This document shows positions 31,161 to 40,835 of a DNA stretch of 64,000 nt, in pieces. The stretch is from Stentor roeselii (lineage: Eukaryota; Ciliophora; Heterotrichea; Heterotrichida; Stentoridae), in assembly GCA_006503475.1 (NCBI GenBank), contig RSEH01000098.1, forward strand, positions 1 through 64,000, written 5' to 3'. Below the pieces are notes generated by a model that was not told the origin of the DNA, made no database searches, and worked only from the letters and a program-made list of their open reading frames with translations. A program made the translations under genes and the position numbers. The number at the start of each line of letters is the position of its first letter. Position 1 is the first letter of the stretch.

Positions 31161-32309
31161 ATGACTTCCGAATCCGACCTGGAGATAGACCTAGACGAGT
31201 TCTGGGAACTTGCAGAAGATTCTTCATTAATCATTCCAGATTCCCCAGCACTTAAAACAGAAGCCGAGTTTTTCAAGTCCTTAACTCTAAAGTCTCACAC
31301 AATCCCGAGATACATCTTCCGATCACTTTCCCTTCGCAAGCCAGCAGTTTTGCCGATAACACAAGACTCAATCCGAGCTCTTCGCTTTGAAAACCTGCAG
31401 CAAGAAAAGCAGATTCGTTCAGAAGTAAAGTTCAAAACTCGCCAAGAGTTAAAAGCAGCATTGGCTGAGATAAACGCTGAATTTGAAAAAGAAATTCATG
31501 TGATTCGACTAGAACATGACAAGATGAAAGAAGAAATTTCAAAGAAAACTCGAGAAATTACCTTGTTGAGCAAGTTCATGATCGACCAGGAAGTGACCAT
31601 CGCCCAATCGCGACTCGCTTATCTTTTAAAGAATGAGGCTGAAGCGAGTCCTGCGCAATTGGCCGAGTTACACACTTTGAAGTCTGAACTGAACATCACC
31701 CAGGTGCAGATAGAAGGACTTAAGGAAGGAGCTGTTGAATACGCCAATAAAACCTCTGCAGCTGCTGCGAAACTTCAAGAACTTGACACTCAAATACAAG
31801 GAATTAAAAACAAGCATAAAGAAGAACTTAAAAAAATAGAAAACGAGTTACTTGCAAAAGTTGAAATTGCTAGGGTTGAAAGGGATAAGGTTAAAAAAGC
31901 TTTTGAGACTTATAAACAAAGTGGCTGGCAGAATATTGAAGAAACTGAAGAAGGACTTAATAGCAAAACTTTTCTTATTGAACAACTGAAAAATGAACTG
32001 AAAGTCGCAAAAGAGATTTTGAAAAAACCGAAATTGAAACTTAGAGTTCATGATAAACTTGAGGATTATGTCAGGGAATATGAACTTGATGATGAACTTG
32101 AACTCAGCCCGAATTCTATCGGGACTTCGAAAGATTTAAGGAAAAGGCAGAAGGGGACTGTTGAGGATAAAAACAGGTTTTTTAAGAAGTTTGGATTTAA
32201 TAGCAGATTTACTAGCTTTGGCTCTGATAGTAATACTGCTTATTCAAAATTGCATACGAGAAGATCAACTGTTACTGATGGGTTTAGAACGAGACTTTCA
32301 CCTTTGTAA
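31161..32309 (+). CDS. coiled-coil protein
   Basis: 382 residues. An acidic N-terminus (SESDLEIDLDEFWELAED), then continuous coiled coil from about 75 to 300, then a basic Ser-rich tail (RRSTVTDGFRTRLSPL). The first helix region and the length are typical of ciliate ciliary or axonemal accessory proteins, but no family is recognised. The gene is divergent from the F-box gene (38 nt between start codons) and convergent with a small gene (12 nt between stops). Its first half is C-rich and its last third G/T-rich on the coding strand. Confidence 0.75.
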   Translation: MTSESDLEIDLDEFWELAEDSSLIIPDSPALKTEAEFFKSLTLKSHTIPRYIFRSLSLRKPAVLPITQDSIRALRFENLQQEKQIRSEVKFKTRQELKAALAEINAEFEKEIHVIRLEHDKMKEEISKKTREITLLSKFMIDQEVTIAQSRLAYLLKNEAEASPAQLAELHTLKSELNITQVQIEGLKEGAVEYANKTSAAAAKLQELDTQIQGIKNKHKEELKKIENELLAKVEIARVERDKVKKAFETYKQSGWQNIEETEEGLNSKTFLIEQLKNELKVAKEILKKPKLKLRVHDKLEDYVREYELDDELELSPNSIGTSKDLRKRQKGTVEDKNRFFKKFGFNSRFTSFGSDSNTAYSKLHTRRSTVTDGFRTRLSPL

Positions 32310-32321
32310 TTATCAAATAAG

Positions 32322-32618
32322 TTATTTTTTTTTTAGTTTTTTGCTTGCGTAGTTACTGGATTGCTTCTGTTTTGAGGGACTTGAATTTAGAAAGGTTGTT
32401 TGTTTCATGTTTGGGCAGCTGAAGTTCTTTAGTTGCTTGTCGATGCTAGAGATTTTTGAAAGGATGCTACGGAACATTACTTCGGTTGGGTCGGTTGTCT
32501 CGTTGTGGAACCTAAAAACTGAAGATTTCGAATGAAAATCCACAAATCCAATATTTTCTTCTTTATGCCTGATGTACTTACAAGAGTCCATCAGTCCAAA
32601 ATTCGGAAAGCCATTCAT
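32322..32618 (-). CDS. small hypothetical protein
   Basis: 98 residues, basic, Ser/Lys-rich, with one helical segment (about 45-66, TEVMFRSILSKISSIDKQLK). It is supported by its position: it starts 36 nt from the divergent start at 32,655 in the context AATAATAAATG and ends 12 nt from the convergent stop at 32,309, which is the spacing common in this window. No domain recognised. A long plus-strand frame overlaps its start only if an unlikely upstream ATG is used for the neighbour. Confidence 0.5.
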   Translation of the reverse strand: MNGFPNFGLMDSCKYIRHKEENIGFVDFHSKSSVFRFHNETTDPTEVMFRSILSKISSIDKQLKNFSCPNMKQTTFLNSSPSKQKQSSNYASKKLKKK

Positions 32619-32654
32619 TTATTATTCTTCTTCTTTCAAATCGTTATAATCGTT

Positions 32655-34550
32655 ATGGAGTCGAAACTTTACAAACTGGAAATCAAGTTCACCGAAGTGA
32701 AAATTCCGAAACAAGTCGAACTGAGTTGTCTGAAGCTTCTAATCGCGAGTGGAACGACTTCAAACAGTCTTAAGTTCAACACAACCGGAACTCTGAGTCT
32801 TCCGAATTTTTCCCCTGATGGCATTTTGGACATGAGACTTGAAGATAATAGTCAACATTTGGCTGTTGGCTTTGTCGTACTTGGAAGACTTTGTGATAAG
32901 ACCATCACTGGAGACTTCTCGAAATGGGTCAAACTTGAACCTGATCGAGGAGTTCAACTTGATGGACCTGTTAAGGTTAAACTTGTGGGAAGTCTTAGAA
33001 TGCCTAGAAGAGGAAGTCCTGCTAAGCAGAGACCTGGTTACCTCAGCAGTTCCCCACAAAAATCTCGAGGAAAGTGTCTTTACATCCGAAAGTTATACAC
33101 AGCAGAAGAGCGTGAAAAAGAGATCCAAACCGTAATAATGCGTGTAAAATCCCGTCTAGGAACAAACTACTCCGAGCTAATAGAAGAAGGTCTAAAGTCT
33201 CCAACAGGAATAAACCGTTCACCAACGCTCCGAAAGCGTACAAACCTTCCCGAATTCAGTCACTTCAACGAGTTAGAACTTCCAAGCCGTTTCAACCTGA
33301 CTTTAGAAAACCTATCAACTCGCGAGCCTCTTTTATTAAAACACACAGCGATCGGTCTTTGCCAACGTTTAAAAGTCCTTCGAGCCCAGATGGAAGAATA
33401 TCAAGCAATTCAATACTTTTTAGCTACTTTCGCAGACCCAATGCTGGACTTAAAACAATCCTTAAAAGAAACTCGAGACCAGCTAGTCTCTGAAGAAGCG
33501 AAAGTCTCTGAAATGATTTTAAAAGTCGAGAAAGAAAAAAACGCGACTGAAGAAGAACTGAAACAAGCAGACCTTAAATTAAAAAAACAAGAAGAAGAAG
33601 TCAACCACGTCCGGTTCTTGTGTGAAGAGGTTAAAGTTCATAATGAAGAGTTCAAATTTGACCAGCCTATTGACAAGGTAAAAAAAAGGATTCAAAAACT
33701 TAGAAAAATTATTCATGATAGAGAAGAAGAACGAGAAATTCTTTTGATTAACTCGCAGAAGATGTTAACTGGCTTTCATGATACGAAACTTGATAATGAA
33801 CGAGGAAGACTATTGGAAGATAAATTTAATCTTGTCGCTCAGTTGCAGAATCAACAGAACTTACTGGACCAGGCCCTTGTTAATAATGTTCAACTAGAAG
33901 GCGAACTTGCTGTGCTTAATGCACAGCTACTGGCAGAAGAAAGTGCAAAAGTAAGAAACGCGGCACTTCAATCACAGAAAATGAACTTTTCCACTGCTTC
34001 TGAAGGACTTGTCAGTGACTTGGAGTTCATGGCGAAACAGAGAGATTTGAACTTGGCTGAGACTTTTTCTTTGAGTAAAAAACTGGAAATCGATATCAAG
34101 GATCATATCGCGATGCAGAACCTTGCAAGGGGAAAGATCAGTGGAAAGGAAAATGAAATCAATACGTTAAATGGATATGTCGCTGGAATTAGAAAAGTCA
34201 TTGAAGAAACGCAAAGTTGGATTAGGAAAGATGAATTGGAATTCGAAGAGAAACATCAGGGGTTCTTGGAAAAACTTAATAAAGCGAGGAATACAACTGA
34301 TAAGGTGGTTAAGGAAATTGATTATTTTTCTGATTTGCTTTTTGTTCAGGCTCAGTACTCGCTTATTGAGACGAGACTTCATAGAAGATTAACTGAAATG
34401 ATTGATGAGAAGGATTTGGAAAAAGGGTCTCTTGGGAAGATTATTGAAGGGATGAAGATTAATTCTCCTGGGAAAGGACTTCGACGGTCACAGACTTATG
34501 TTAGTCCTAAGAGGAGCTTGTCTAGGTTAAGTAGCATTGACCAGCCGTAA
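32655..34550 (+). CDS. C2-like N-terminus and long coiled-coil protein
   Basis: 631 residues from the ATG at 32655. The open frame extends upstream to 32532, but that part (hydrophobic, then Ile-rich) overlaps the divergent gene and does not look coding. Residues 1-125 are strand-rich with the layout of an N-terminal C2-like domain (YKLEIKFTEVKIPKQVEL, then GRLCDKTITGDFSKWVKL), then a basic linker, then coiled coil from about 220 to 600 (EEELKQADLKLKKQEEE). The end is basic and Ser-rich (RRSQTYVSPKRSLSRLSS), a plausible phosphorylation region. A cytoskeletal or cortical role is likely; no named family. Confidence 0.75.
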   Translation: MESKLYKLEIKFTEVKIPKQVELSCLKLLIASGTTSNSLKFNTTGTLSLPNFSPDGILDMRLEDNSQHLAVGFVVLGRLCDKTITGDFSKWVKLEPDRGVQLDGPVKVKLVGSLRMPRRGSPAKQRPGYLSSSPQKSRGKCLYIRKLYTAEEREKEIQTVIMRVKSRLGTNYSELIEEGLKSPTGINRSPTLRKRTNLPEFSHFNELELPSRFNLTLENLSTREPLLLKHTAIGLCQRLKVLRAQMEEYQAIQYFLATFADPMLDLKQSLKETRDQLVSEEAKVSEMILKVEKEKNATEEELKQADLKLKKQEEEVNHVRFLCEEVKVHNEEFKFDQPIDKVKKRIQKLRKIIHDREEEREILLINSQKMLTGFHDTKLDNERGRLLEDKFNLVAQLQNQQNLLDQALVNNVQLEGELAVLNAQLLAEESAKVRNAALQSQKMNFSTASEGLVSDLEFMAKQRDLNLAETFSLSKKLEIDIKDHIAMQNLARGKISGKENEINTLNGYVAGIRKVIEETQSWIRKDELEFEEKHQGFLEKLNKARNTTDKVVKEIDYFSDLLFVQAQYSLIETRLHRRLTEMIDEKDLEKGSLGKIIEGMKINSPGKGLRRSQTYVSPKRSLSRLSSIDQP

Positions 34551-34700
34551 TGTTAGTAATAGTTTGAGTATTTAATGTAGAAGGATTTTATAGTAAGTGG
34601 AGAGGATTTATTAATTTAAGGTTTTCAGTGCGATTATAGAAGAGTTTATTAGAATAAATGGAGAAAGGAATATAATTATGAAGCTAACTTTAATTATTAA

Positions 34701-37070
34701 CTAAGGCCAAGGATTTGAAGTATAAACCATTTGTGCACTACAATTAATGCAATTATTGGCATCAAAACAATTCACACATGCACCAGGACAATTCTGTGTA
34801 GGACATATTTTCCCCGTAATACTTTTATAGTTTCGGGTTTGACAACCGATGCAATCAATCGCATAGTTTAAACCAACAACATTATTACAAATTTCATCAG
34901 CATTTCCTGGGTTCAGCTCAAGACAATCCAGCAGTTCTCTCATCCAGCACTTTTTACATTTTGCATCAGATCTTGTCTCAGAATAAGAAAAGTTTTGAAC
35001 ATGTGAGTAGAATCCACAAGTATCGCATTTTAAAATAGGCTGTTCTGGAGTTACAACATTCTGAAGTCCTTGTCCACAAATTTGGCAATTTTGCAGATAC
35101 ATTATTTTCACGATGCATTTGGTGCAATGAATAGGAATTTTATTAGCGATCAACAACTTCTGTTGATCATTTAAAGTTATTTCATTTTCACATGAGCAGC
35201 ACTTCATCTTCCCTTCAACAGACGCTTTAACAATAACAAAATGATCTTTTTTTTCAGGTAGTTTCAAGAATGAAAAAATTGACACAAATTTTTGACATTT
35301 AGGACAACTCAAGTTGATATCAGCTAATTTAGTCTTGTTGGCTTCAAACGATGCATACCATTGCTGGAACCAATTATCCATGCACTCAAAATGAAAGACA
35401 CATCCTTCAGAAGAGTAAAAAATTTTTTGATTACTGTGCATGATTTGATTGCATATGTGACAAGTGACATTTGAGTTTTGAGAGGAATATGAAAAAACTT
35501 GAAATTTATCAAAATTCATGTTAATCTCATTTTTTTCTAATTCAAATTTTAAAATCTTGAGTCTTGTGATATTCTCTGATATATTTTCAACCACAGCACA
35601 AGGAATATTATTCGAAATACAATCAAAGTAATCTTTTAAAATAATGCCTTGAGTTATTGCAACCGATTCAAAGAACTCACTTTTCAGGTTTAATATCTGA
35701 ATATCTTTATATTCTTTAGTACTTTGTTTATTATGAACCTGAATCTGATCCTTTATCAGAGATTTTTTTATGTTTTTGCTTTGAGTCGCTATTTCGAACC
35801 CTTCTAATTTGCTTTCTCGTTTAGTGTTCAAGACGAATACCTTATAATGAACGTTATTTTGTCGTATTCCGAGAAAGTGAAACTCAGGTAAAAATATATT
35901 TGTTTGAGGATAAAACTTTACTCTTGTAAAAGTGTTGTTTTCCTGGTATATGATTGTTAGTTCAATTCCTAACATTTTTGCCAGAGTTCGAAGAGTATTG
36001 AATCCTTCCTCTTGATCTGCTTCTATTCGAAATTCGACGATTTCTTGGAAAAACTCCGGCATTTTTACAGCTTCTGTCATGAGTTCCATGCAGAGGTTGA
36101 ATATGGTTGAATGGTTTATATCGTAGATTTGGAAGGATTTTGGTAATGGCATCCCGTTTAAAGTAATTCTTTCAGATAGGCTTTTCTTAATAGCGGATGC
36201 AAACTCATCGTTTGAGTGTGTAAGAAGATATTCAGTGAATTGATAGGCAAATGCGCGCATTTGATTATAATTTTCACTGATTTTCACTGCAGAAAAATAT
36301 TCAATTTCCAGTTCTTCTTTAACCTGAGGGTCAATATTCAAGTACTTAATAGGAGATCTATTTGAAAACTTCAATTCCCTATCCAACTTGAAAGGTTCAA
36401 GCATAACATTCTCATCCACTTTCATTTCCTGATGCGCTTCTTTTTCAGAAACAAAAGGTTCATCATTGAATAAATTATCCAAATTCGCTAAATTCCTCTC
36501 ATCATCACTGTATTCATCAAGCATTAAATCTATTTCCTGAGTAAAAGGTAAGTAAAACTGATCAACATTACAAAAAATTCTAACAATCATGAACCTTCCA
36601 ACAGCATTAACAGGATAAATTTCAGTTTTTTGCCCTTTCCTGATGATTCTAACCTCGACCCTAAACATCTCTGAGAACATTTTGCAGGTCTTTTCAAATG
36701 GAGCATTATTCGATATTTTTTCAGCAATAGTCCACAAGTTGACTTCAAGTCGAGGGTCACAGTATTGGCTGATGTAGCCCAAACACCAGTTTAAAGATGT
36801 TGAGACTGTTAAATCTTTGTCAATACAATTTGAGACAATTGTTGGAACTAAACCTTCTCGGTCGTGTTCAGGCTTCAAACCTGCTTCAAGATGTTTGCAA
36901 AAACGTTGGAAGTCAGACCTTGAGGACTTTATTCCGTGAAGGACCAGGTTGAAAATGTAGGAGGAAAGAAGTGATAAACACAGCTTTTTCTCGAAACCAA
37001 GAATATATGTTGAAGTTAAGTCAGGGGCTTCCAGGAGTTCAAGAGTGTACTTTTTTCTTTGTTCAGCCAT
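34701..37070 (-). CDS. otubain-like and RING/zinc-ribbon protein
   Basis: 789 residues from ATG 37070. Two weak otubain-like regions: about 20-190, and about 285-430, where the typical end of an OTU fold is seen (LAKMLGIELTIIYQ, then FLGIRQNNVHYKVF with the HY pair). The catalytic Asp-Gly-x-Cys motif is not present, so these are probably non-catalytic. The C-terminal 250 residues hold a RING-like start (CHICNQIMH, then CVFHFECMDNWF) and at least four CxxC pairs (CCSCEN, CQICG, CDTCG, CKKC, then CIGC and CVNC), as in multi-zinc E3 proteins. A ubiquitin-related role is likely. The gene is AC-rich on the plus strand in its 3' part. Confidence 0.65.
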   Translation of the reverse strand: MAEQRKKYTLELLEAPDLTSTYILGFEKKLCLSLLSSYIFNLVLHGIKSSRSDFQRFCKHLEAGLKPEHDREGLVPTIVSNCIDKDLTVSTSLNWCLGYISQYCDPRLEVNLWTIAEKISNNAPFEKTCKMFSEMFRVEVRIIRKGQKTEIYPVNAVGRFMIVRIFCNVDQFYLPFTQEIDLMLDEYSDDERNLANLDNLFNDEPFVSEKEAHQEMKVDENVMLEPFKLDRELKFSNRSPIKYLNIDPQVKEELEIEYFSAVKISENYNQMRAFAYQFTEYLLTHSNDEFASAIKKSLSERITLNGMPLPKSFQIYDINHSTIFNLCMELMTEAVKMPEFFQEIVEFRIEADQEEGFNTLRTLAKMLGIELTIIYQENNTFTRVKFYPQTNIFLPEFHFLGIRQNNVHYKVFVLNTKRESKLEGFEIATQSKNIKKSLIKDQIQVHNKQSTKEYKDIQILNLKSEFFESVAITQGIILKDYFDCISNNIPCAVVENISENITRLKILKFELEKNEINMNFDKFQVFSYSSQNSNVTCHICNQIMHSNQKIFYSSEGCVFHFECMDNWFQQWYASFEANKTKLADINLSCPKCQKFVSIFSFLKLPEKKDHFVIVKASVEGKMKCCSCENEITLNDQQKLLIANKIPIHCTKCIVKIMYLQNCQICGQGLQNVVTPEQPILKCDTCGFYSHVQNFSYSETRSDAKCKKCWMRELLDCLELNPGNADEICNNVVGLNYAIDCIGCQTRNYKSITGKICPTQNCPGACVNCFDANNCINCSAQMVYTSNPWP

Positions 37071-37167
37071 CAATGTAAAATTATAGACAATAGGAAATGA
37101 TACTTTATTTGATGTGATTAGGGATTTTTAGATTGAAGATTTGATGAGAATATTTTTTATATTTTTC

Positions 37168-37356
37168 ATGGAATCTAGGAAAAACTTTCAGCAACGTATG
37201 GATGATGAGGTTTCTTGCATGAACTCGAAGATTGGGAATGGGTTTGAAGAAAATTTAAAACTTGATGAAAATGATTTGAGAGATGCGGAGAATTTTGTTT
37301 GTCGGGTGTTTTCTGAGAAATTAGCAGAATCGATTGAAAATTTATATTTAGAGTGA
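37168..37356 (+). CDS. possible small protein
   Basis: 62 codons from ATG 37168, acidic and helical (EENLKLDENDLRDAENFVCR), with an in-frame ATG upstream at 37144. It starts about 100 nt from the divergent otubain-like gene. The composition agrees with coding, but the length is short and no domain is present. It may be a chance frame. Confidence 0.35.
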   Translation: MESRKNFQQRMDDEVSCMNSKIGNGFEENLKLDENDLRDAENFVCRVFSEKLAESIENLYLE

Positions 37357-37637
37357 TAATTTAGGTAATTTAGGTATATCTGATTTAAAAATTTAACTTT
37401 AGGAATGTTGAAAAACATTTACAAGAGGAGGTGATTTTTGTTTGATGCACTTCAGGAATATTAAACTAAAGCCTTATCATGAGTACCTAAACATTAACCC
37501 AAAGACATCTATAAAAAAATGTAAAAAAATCGCTATAGGTCAAAAGTAGACCCAAATGAAAAAACTAAATCCTTTACCAAGATCATCAAAAATCTCTAAC
37601 TCTAAAATCGACATCAAAACTAAAATCACTAACTAAC

Positions 37638-38666
37638 TCAAACTAACCAAAAAGCCACAGCACTCCAAATGAACACTTGAAAGCTTTCATCATAATTTTC
37701 CTCGCTCAAGATAAACTCTCCATAAAACACATCAAGCAAGCAAGTCTCAGCATTAAAAACCCTAGGATACAACTTGATATATTCTTCAAAATACAAATAC
37801 GAGTGTTTTTTACTATCCCACATTTCAAAAATACATTCCTTGCTAAACCTTCTAACAGAATGACAATCATGAATCTCTTGAGTCTTAATCCAAGCTCTAG
37901 AATGAGTTTTATAATCAGAAGTTTCAGGGTCTCCATTAAAAAGTCCACAATAAGCATTTCCATTGAGTCCACATCTACATTTATTAGTCAATTTGATCCC
38001 TGTGAACGAATCACTTTCACTGTAGCAGTAGTCGCTTGTTTGGCACACATAAGGACTTTCAAGAGAATTCTTCAGTTCTGAAAGGCAAACAAAGTTCTTA
38101 CCGTAAAGCCCGCAACTGCCTGACTCACAAAGAAGGTTTTTGTTGCCGTAGCAGGTATCCACCTCGTCTCCTTTGTTTATTGAGAAGTACTTTATGCACT
38201 TGCCTGAACCGTCTGAGTTGATTTTGCTGCAGCCTGCGTTGTTGACACAGTCGTAGTCGTTGTAACACCCTGACTCGTCTTCTTCTATTAGAGGAAGGCA
38301 AAGGTTTTCTCGGCAACTGAGACCTACGTCGCATTCTTGGGTCTTTGAACAGGAAGTTTCTTTTGATTTACCTTTGCATGTTTCTTCTTCGCAGGTTCCG
38401 TATCGGCAGGAATCGGTGCAACTCTCTCCAGGATAAGGTAGTGTCTCCAAAGAAGTCACAGTCTTCAAGCAATATCCTTCTTGTCCCGATCCAGGTACTT
38501 CACAATGTAACTCTCCCTCACAAGTACTGACAAAAAAACTTGAAGAATTAGTAAAAATGCACTTATCATCAGTGGAGTTCAGCACACTATTTTCACAACT
38601 AAATTCATAGCAAGTTTCTGAAAGATATCCATGACAACCGCTAAAAATCGCAAGAATTAAAAACAT
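37638..38666 (-). CDS. secreted or surface Cys-rich protein
   Basis: 342 residues from the ATG at 38666. Signal peptide MFLILAIFSGCHG, then more than 30 cysteines in repeated C-x3-C and C-x5-C spacings (for example CEEETCKGK, CSKTQECDVGLSC, CYNDYDCVNNAGC), and a hydrophobic C-terminal end (VFIWSAVAFWLV) without a cytoplasmic tail, which suggests a GPI anchor signal. This is the layout of ciliate surface Cys-rich proteins. Function unknown, likely cell-surface. It lies 17 nt downstream of the type I membrane gene on the same strand. Confidence 0.8.
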   Translation of the reverse strand: MFLILAIFSGCHGYLSETCYEFSCENSVLNSTDDKCIFTNSSSFFVSTCEGELHCEVPGSGQEGYCLKTVTSLETLPYPGESCTDSCRYGTCEEETCKGKSKETSCSKTQECDVGLSCRENLCLPLIEEDESGCYNDYDCVNNAGCSKINSDGSGKCIKYFSINKGDEVDTCYGNKNLLCESGSCGLYGKNFVCLSELKNSLESPYVCQTSDYCYSESDSFTGIKLTNKCRCGLNGNAYCGLFNGDPETSDYKTHSRAWIKTQEIHDCHSVRRFSKECIFEMWDSKKHSYLYFEEYIKLYPRVFNAETCLLDVFYGEFILSEENYDESFQVFIWSAVAFWLV

Positions 38667-38683
38667 TATCACCTAGAATTATT

Positions 38684-39586
38684 TTAATCTGTTTTAAAAC
38701 CCAGACTTTTAAAATAAAGAATTTCTATGATCACAACCAAAAGTCCAAAAACCGTGACAGTCACCACAAAAGGAACAACCATACTCGGGTGCTTTTCAGG
38801 CAACTCATCAACCCAATACTGAAAATTCACCATTTTCAAAACTTTTTCACTGATTTTCCAAAACTCATCAACTCGCATTTCTTGCAAAAAAAGTTTTAAA
38901 GCTACGAGATTTTTTGCAAAATTTTTAAATTCCAGCTCAAATTTCTGGTTTTCATGGAAAAAAAGAGCATTTGTGTCTTCATCAGAGGTCTAAATGGTTT
39001 TTACAGTGATCGGTTTGAATAATTCTAAAGATTTTTCTAAGGTTTTTAGAAAAATCTTTAAAATTTCAGGGAAATTGTTTTTGTTTAGACTGTTTGGGTG
39101 TTACTAGTGAATGAATATGTCGTGAAGTGTGTAGAGACTGATGCTTTCTAATGGGTGGGCTTTTATGAAAAGGCGCTTTTCGTGGATATCTGGAATTGGA
39201 TTTGAACATTCACAACTTGTTGAGTGGTCACGGAATTGAAAGGTTTGGAAAAGTGGAAAAGATGTTGAGTGCAGAAGAATTATTTGGAATGTTGACCAGG
39301 CTGGCTTCGGGAAATCGAGAAGGGAATTATTTGAATTTAGAAAGTGCCAAGATTTATAGTAAAGACTTTCTGAGAGGTTTGATGGAAGGTAGGAGATTGA
39401 AATGTTTTCGTAGGTTTGGGTTGATTTTGGGATTTTGTTCCATGTGTAGGTAGATTCTGGTAGGTCCAAGTAAACGTTTATTATCTCTACTTTCAGCTCA
39501 ATTTCTTTCAGTATTTCAATTCTGTTAACAATATCATTGCCAAACAAAGCACAACAGAGAGAAAAGAGCAGAAAGTAGGTCTTCAT
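38684..39586 (-). CDS. type I membrane protein, two 15-nt introns
   Basis: 290 residues after removing introns at 39090-39104 (gtaacacccaaacag on minus) and 38990-39004 (gtaaaaaccatttag). Unspliced, the frame ends at TAG beside the first intron; spliced, it runs without a break. A signal peptide fills residues 1-16 (MKTYFLLFSLCCALFG). A luminal part follows with NxS/T sites and a CEC pair, then a helical region (about 165-235, KIFLKTLEKSLELF), one membrane segment (about 263-285) and a short basic tail. The shape recalls p24/TMED cargo receptors, but the sequence is too divergent and too long to claim it. A secretory-pathway membrane protein is likely. Confidence 0.75.
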
Positions 39587-39669
39587 ATCCTATAAATAAT
39601 AAAAGTAATCCTATTAAACCACCACAATAAATTCATAAATTCCTCAAACATCAATAAATTAATGCTAAA

Positions 39670-40800
39670 TTAATTAAGCTTATCATACCCAGCATTCTGC
39701 TCAGTAACTCCTCTAATTTTCGACAGCATGTACATAAAACATAAAGGAATCGAAACAATAACAGCCAAAACAATCACTCCAACAATATAAATCGTGTTAA
39801 AAACATTCGAACTCGGGTTCTGGCTGCTCTTAAACAAACTAACCATAAACCTTTCCATATCAAAAGCCAAATAAAACTTCTTGAAAAACGGAATCCCTAA
39901 AATCATTCTATTTTCATCATCCTCCGCGAAAAACACTTGACATCTTCCCTCAGAGCATTCAGCAAAATCAAAGAACTCTAAAACAAATTTTTTTCCACTG
40001 ATTTCCCATGTCAAATTCGGTAAATTACTAGTATTGACTCCATTCAAATCACAGAAAACAAGAGTTTCCACCTCACAATTAAGAGTTTTATTAAGTTCTC
40101 CAATCACTTCCTTGAAAACATTCTGAGAAAAAGTGATAAAAACAGAAGAACTGTTAAAAATTCCATAAGAAAATACAGAAAATTCTGAATTTCCAAAGAA
40201 AATCGCCTCAACAGCGACTTTCCAATTTCCAAAATGCGGATACGACCTCAAATCAACTGAATCTCCAACAGCATAGTCATCAGAATACCCTCCAACAGTG
40301 AGAACTGAAGGGAATTTCGAAGACAAATAAACAGAAAACACGTTTTCTTCCAATTGTTGCACGAAAGGAAGATGTCCATCAGAAAGTCGACTGAAAGCAA
40401 GTCCCAAAACTCCATCATTAGGAATAATTTTACTTTCAGTCAATAAAAACTTTACTTTTTTCACTGTTTTTTCATGTGAATTGATGAGGATCTGGCAGAT
40501 TTTTCCTGTTATTTCTTGACCTGCCCATTCACTTGAGATTGTTGAAGAGCAGTTCAAGTCTGAAGAGTTAGTGAAAAGTGATGAGGACTTCAAAATGACC
40601 CAAGATGATGTCGTGTCAAGTTGCAGTGAAAGGTTTTGACCAGTCGAGTTGGAAGATAAAACTGCCAGGTAAGGACTGGCAGGGTTTAAAGTTGTTAGAT
40701 TTGATTCTTGGTAAGTTTTGAGGGGCACTGTCCACAAGGCTTGAACTGGAAAGAGGATCAAAGCAATCATCATGATTATTAAAAACTGAGAATAAATCAT
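39670..40800 (-). CDS. pepsin-like (A1) protein with degenerate active site
   Basis: 376 residues from the ATG at 40800 (an upstream in-frame TTG is not used). Signal peptide 1-21, luminal A1 fold, one C-terminal membrane segment (about 335-358) and a cytoplasmic tail. The first active-site loop reads LQLDTTSSWVIL: Asp62 is kept, but the usual DTG is DTT. The second loop aligns as GIFNSSSVFITFSQNVF, with Asn in place of the catalytic Asp. The end has the family mark MILGIPFFKKFYLAFDMERF. Asp proteases need both aspartates, so this copy is probably non-catalytic and may bind peptides or act as a chaperone or receptor. Membrane-bound A1 proteins are known in protists. Confidence 0.8.
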   Translation of the reverse strand: MIYSQFLIIMMIALILFPVQALWTVPLKTYQESNLTTLNPASPYLAVLSSNSTGQNLSLQLDTTSSWVILKSSSLFTNSSDLNCSSTISSEWAGQEITGKICQILINSHEKTVKKVKFLLTESKIIPNDGVLGLAFSRLSDGHLPFVQQLEENVFSVYLSSKFPSVLTVGGYSDDYAVGDSVDLRSYPHFGNWKVAVEAIFFGNSEFSVFSYGIFNSSSVFITFSQNVFKEVIGELNKTLNCEVETLVFCDLNGVNTSNLPNLTWEISGKKFVLEFFDFAECSEGRCQVFFAEDDENRMILGIPFFKKFYLAFDMERFMVSLFKSSQNPSSNVFNTIYIVGVIVLAVIVSIPLCFMYMLSKIRGVTEQNAGYDKLN

Positions 40801-40835
40801 TACATCACTTATTCTTTTCAATCTTAATTAAAATA

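Noticed and set aside
32532-32654. Upstream extension of the C2-like coiled-coil gene
   Set aside because: Overlaps the divergent small gene, starts in a hydrophobic Phe/Ile stretch unlike a leader, and the ATG at 32655 gives a normal N-terminus.
38684-39586. p24/TMED cargo receptor
   Set aside because: Topology fits, but the luminal GOLD pattern and the tail motifs are not visible and the protein is longer than usual.
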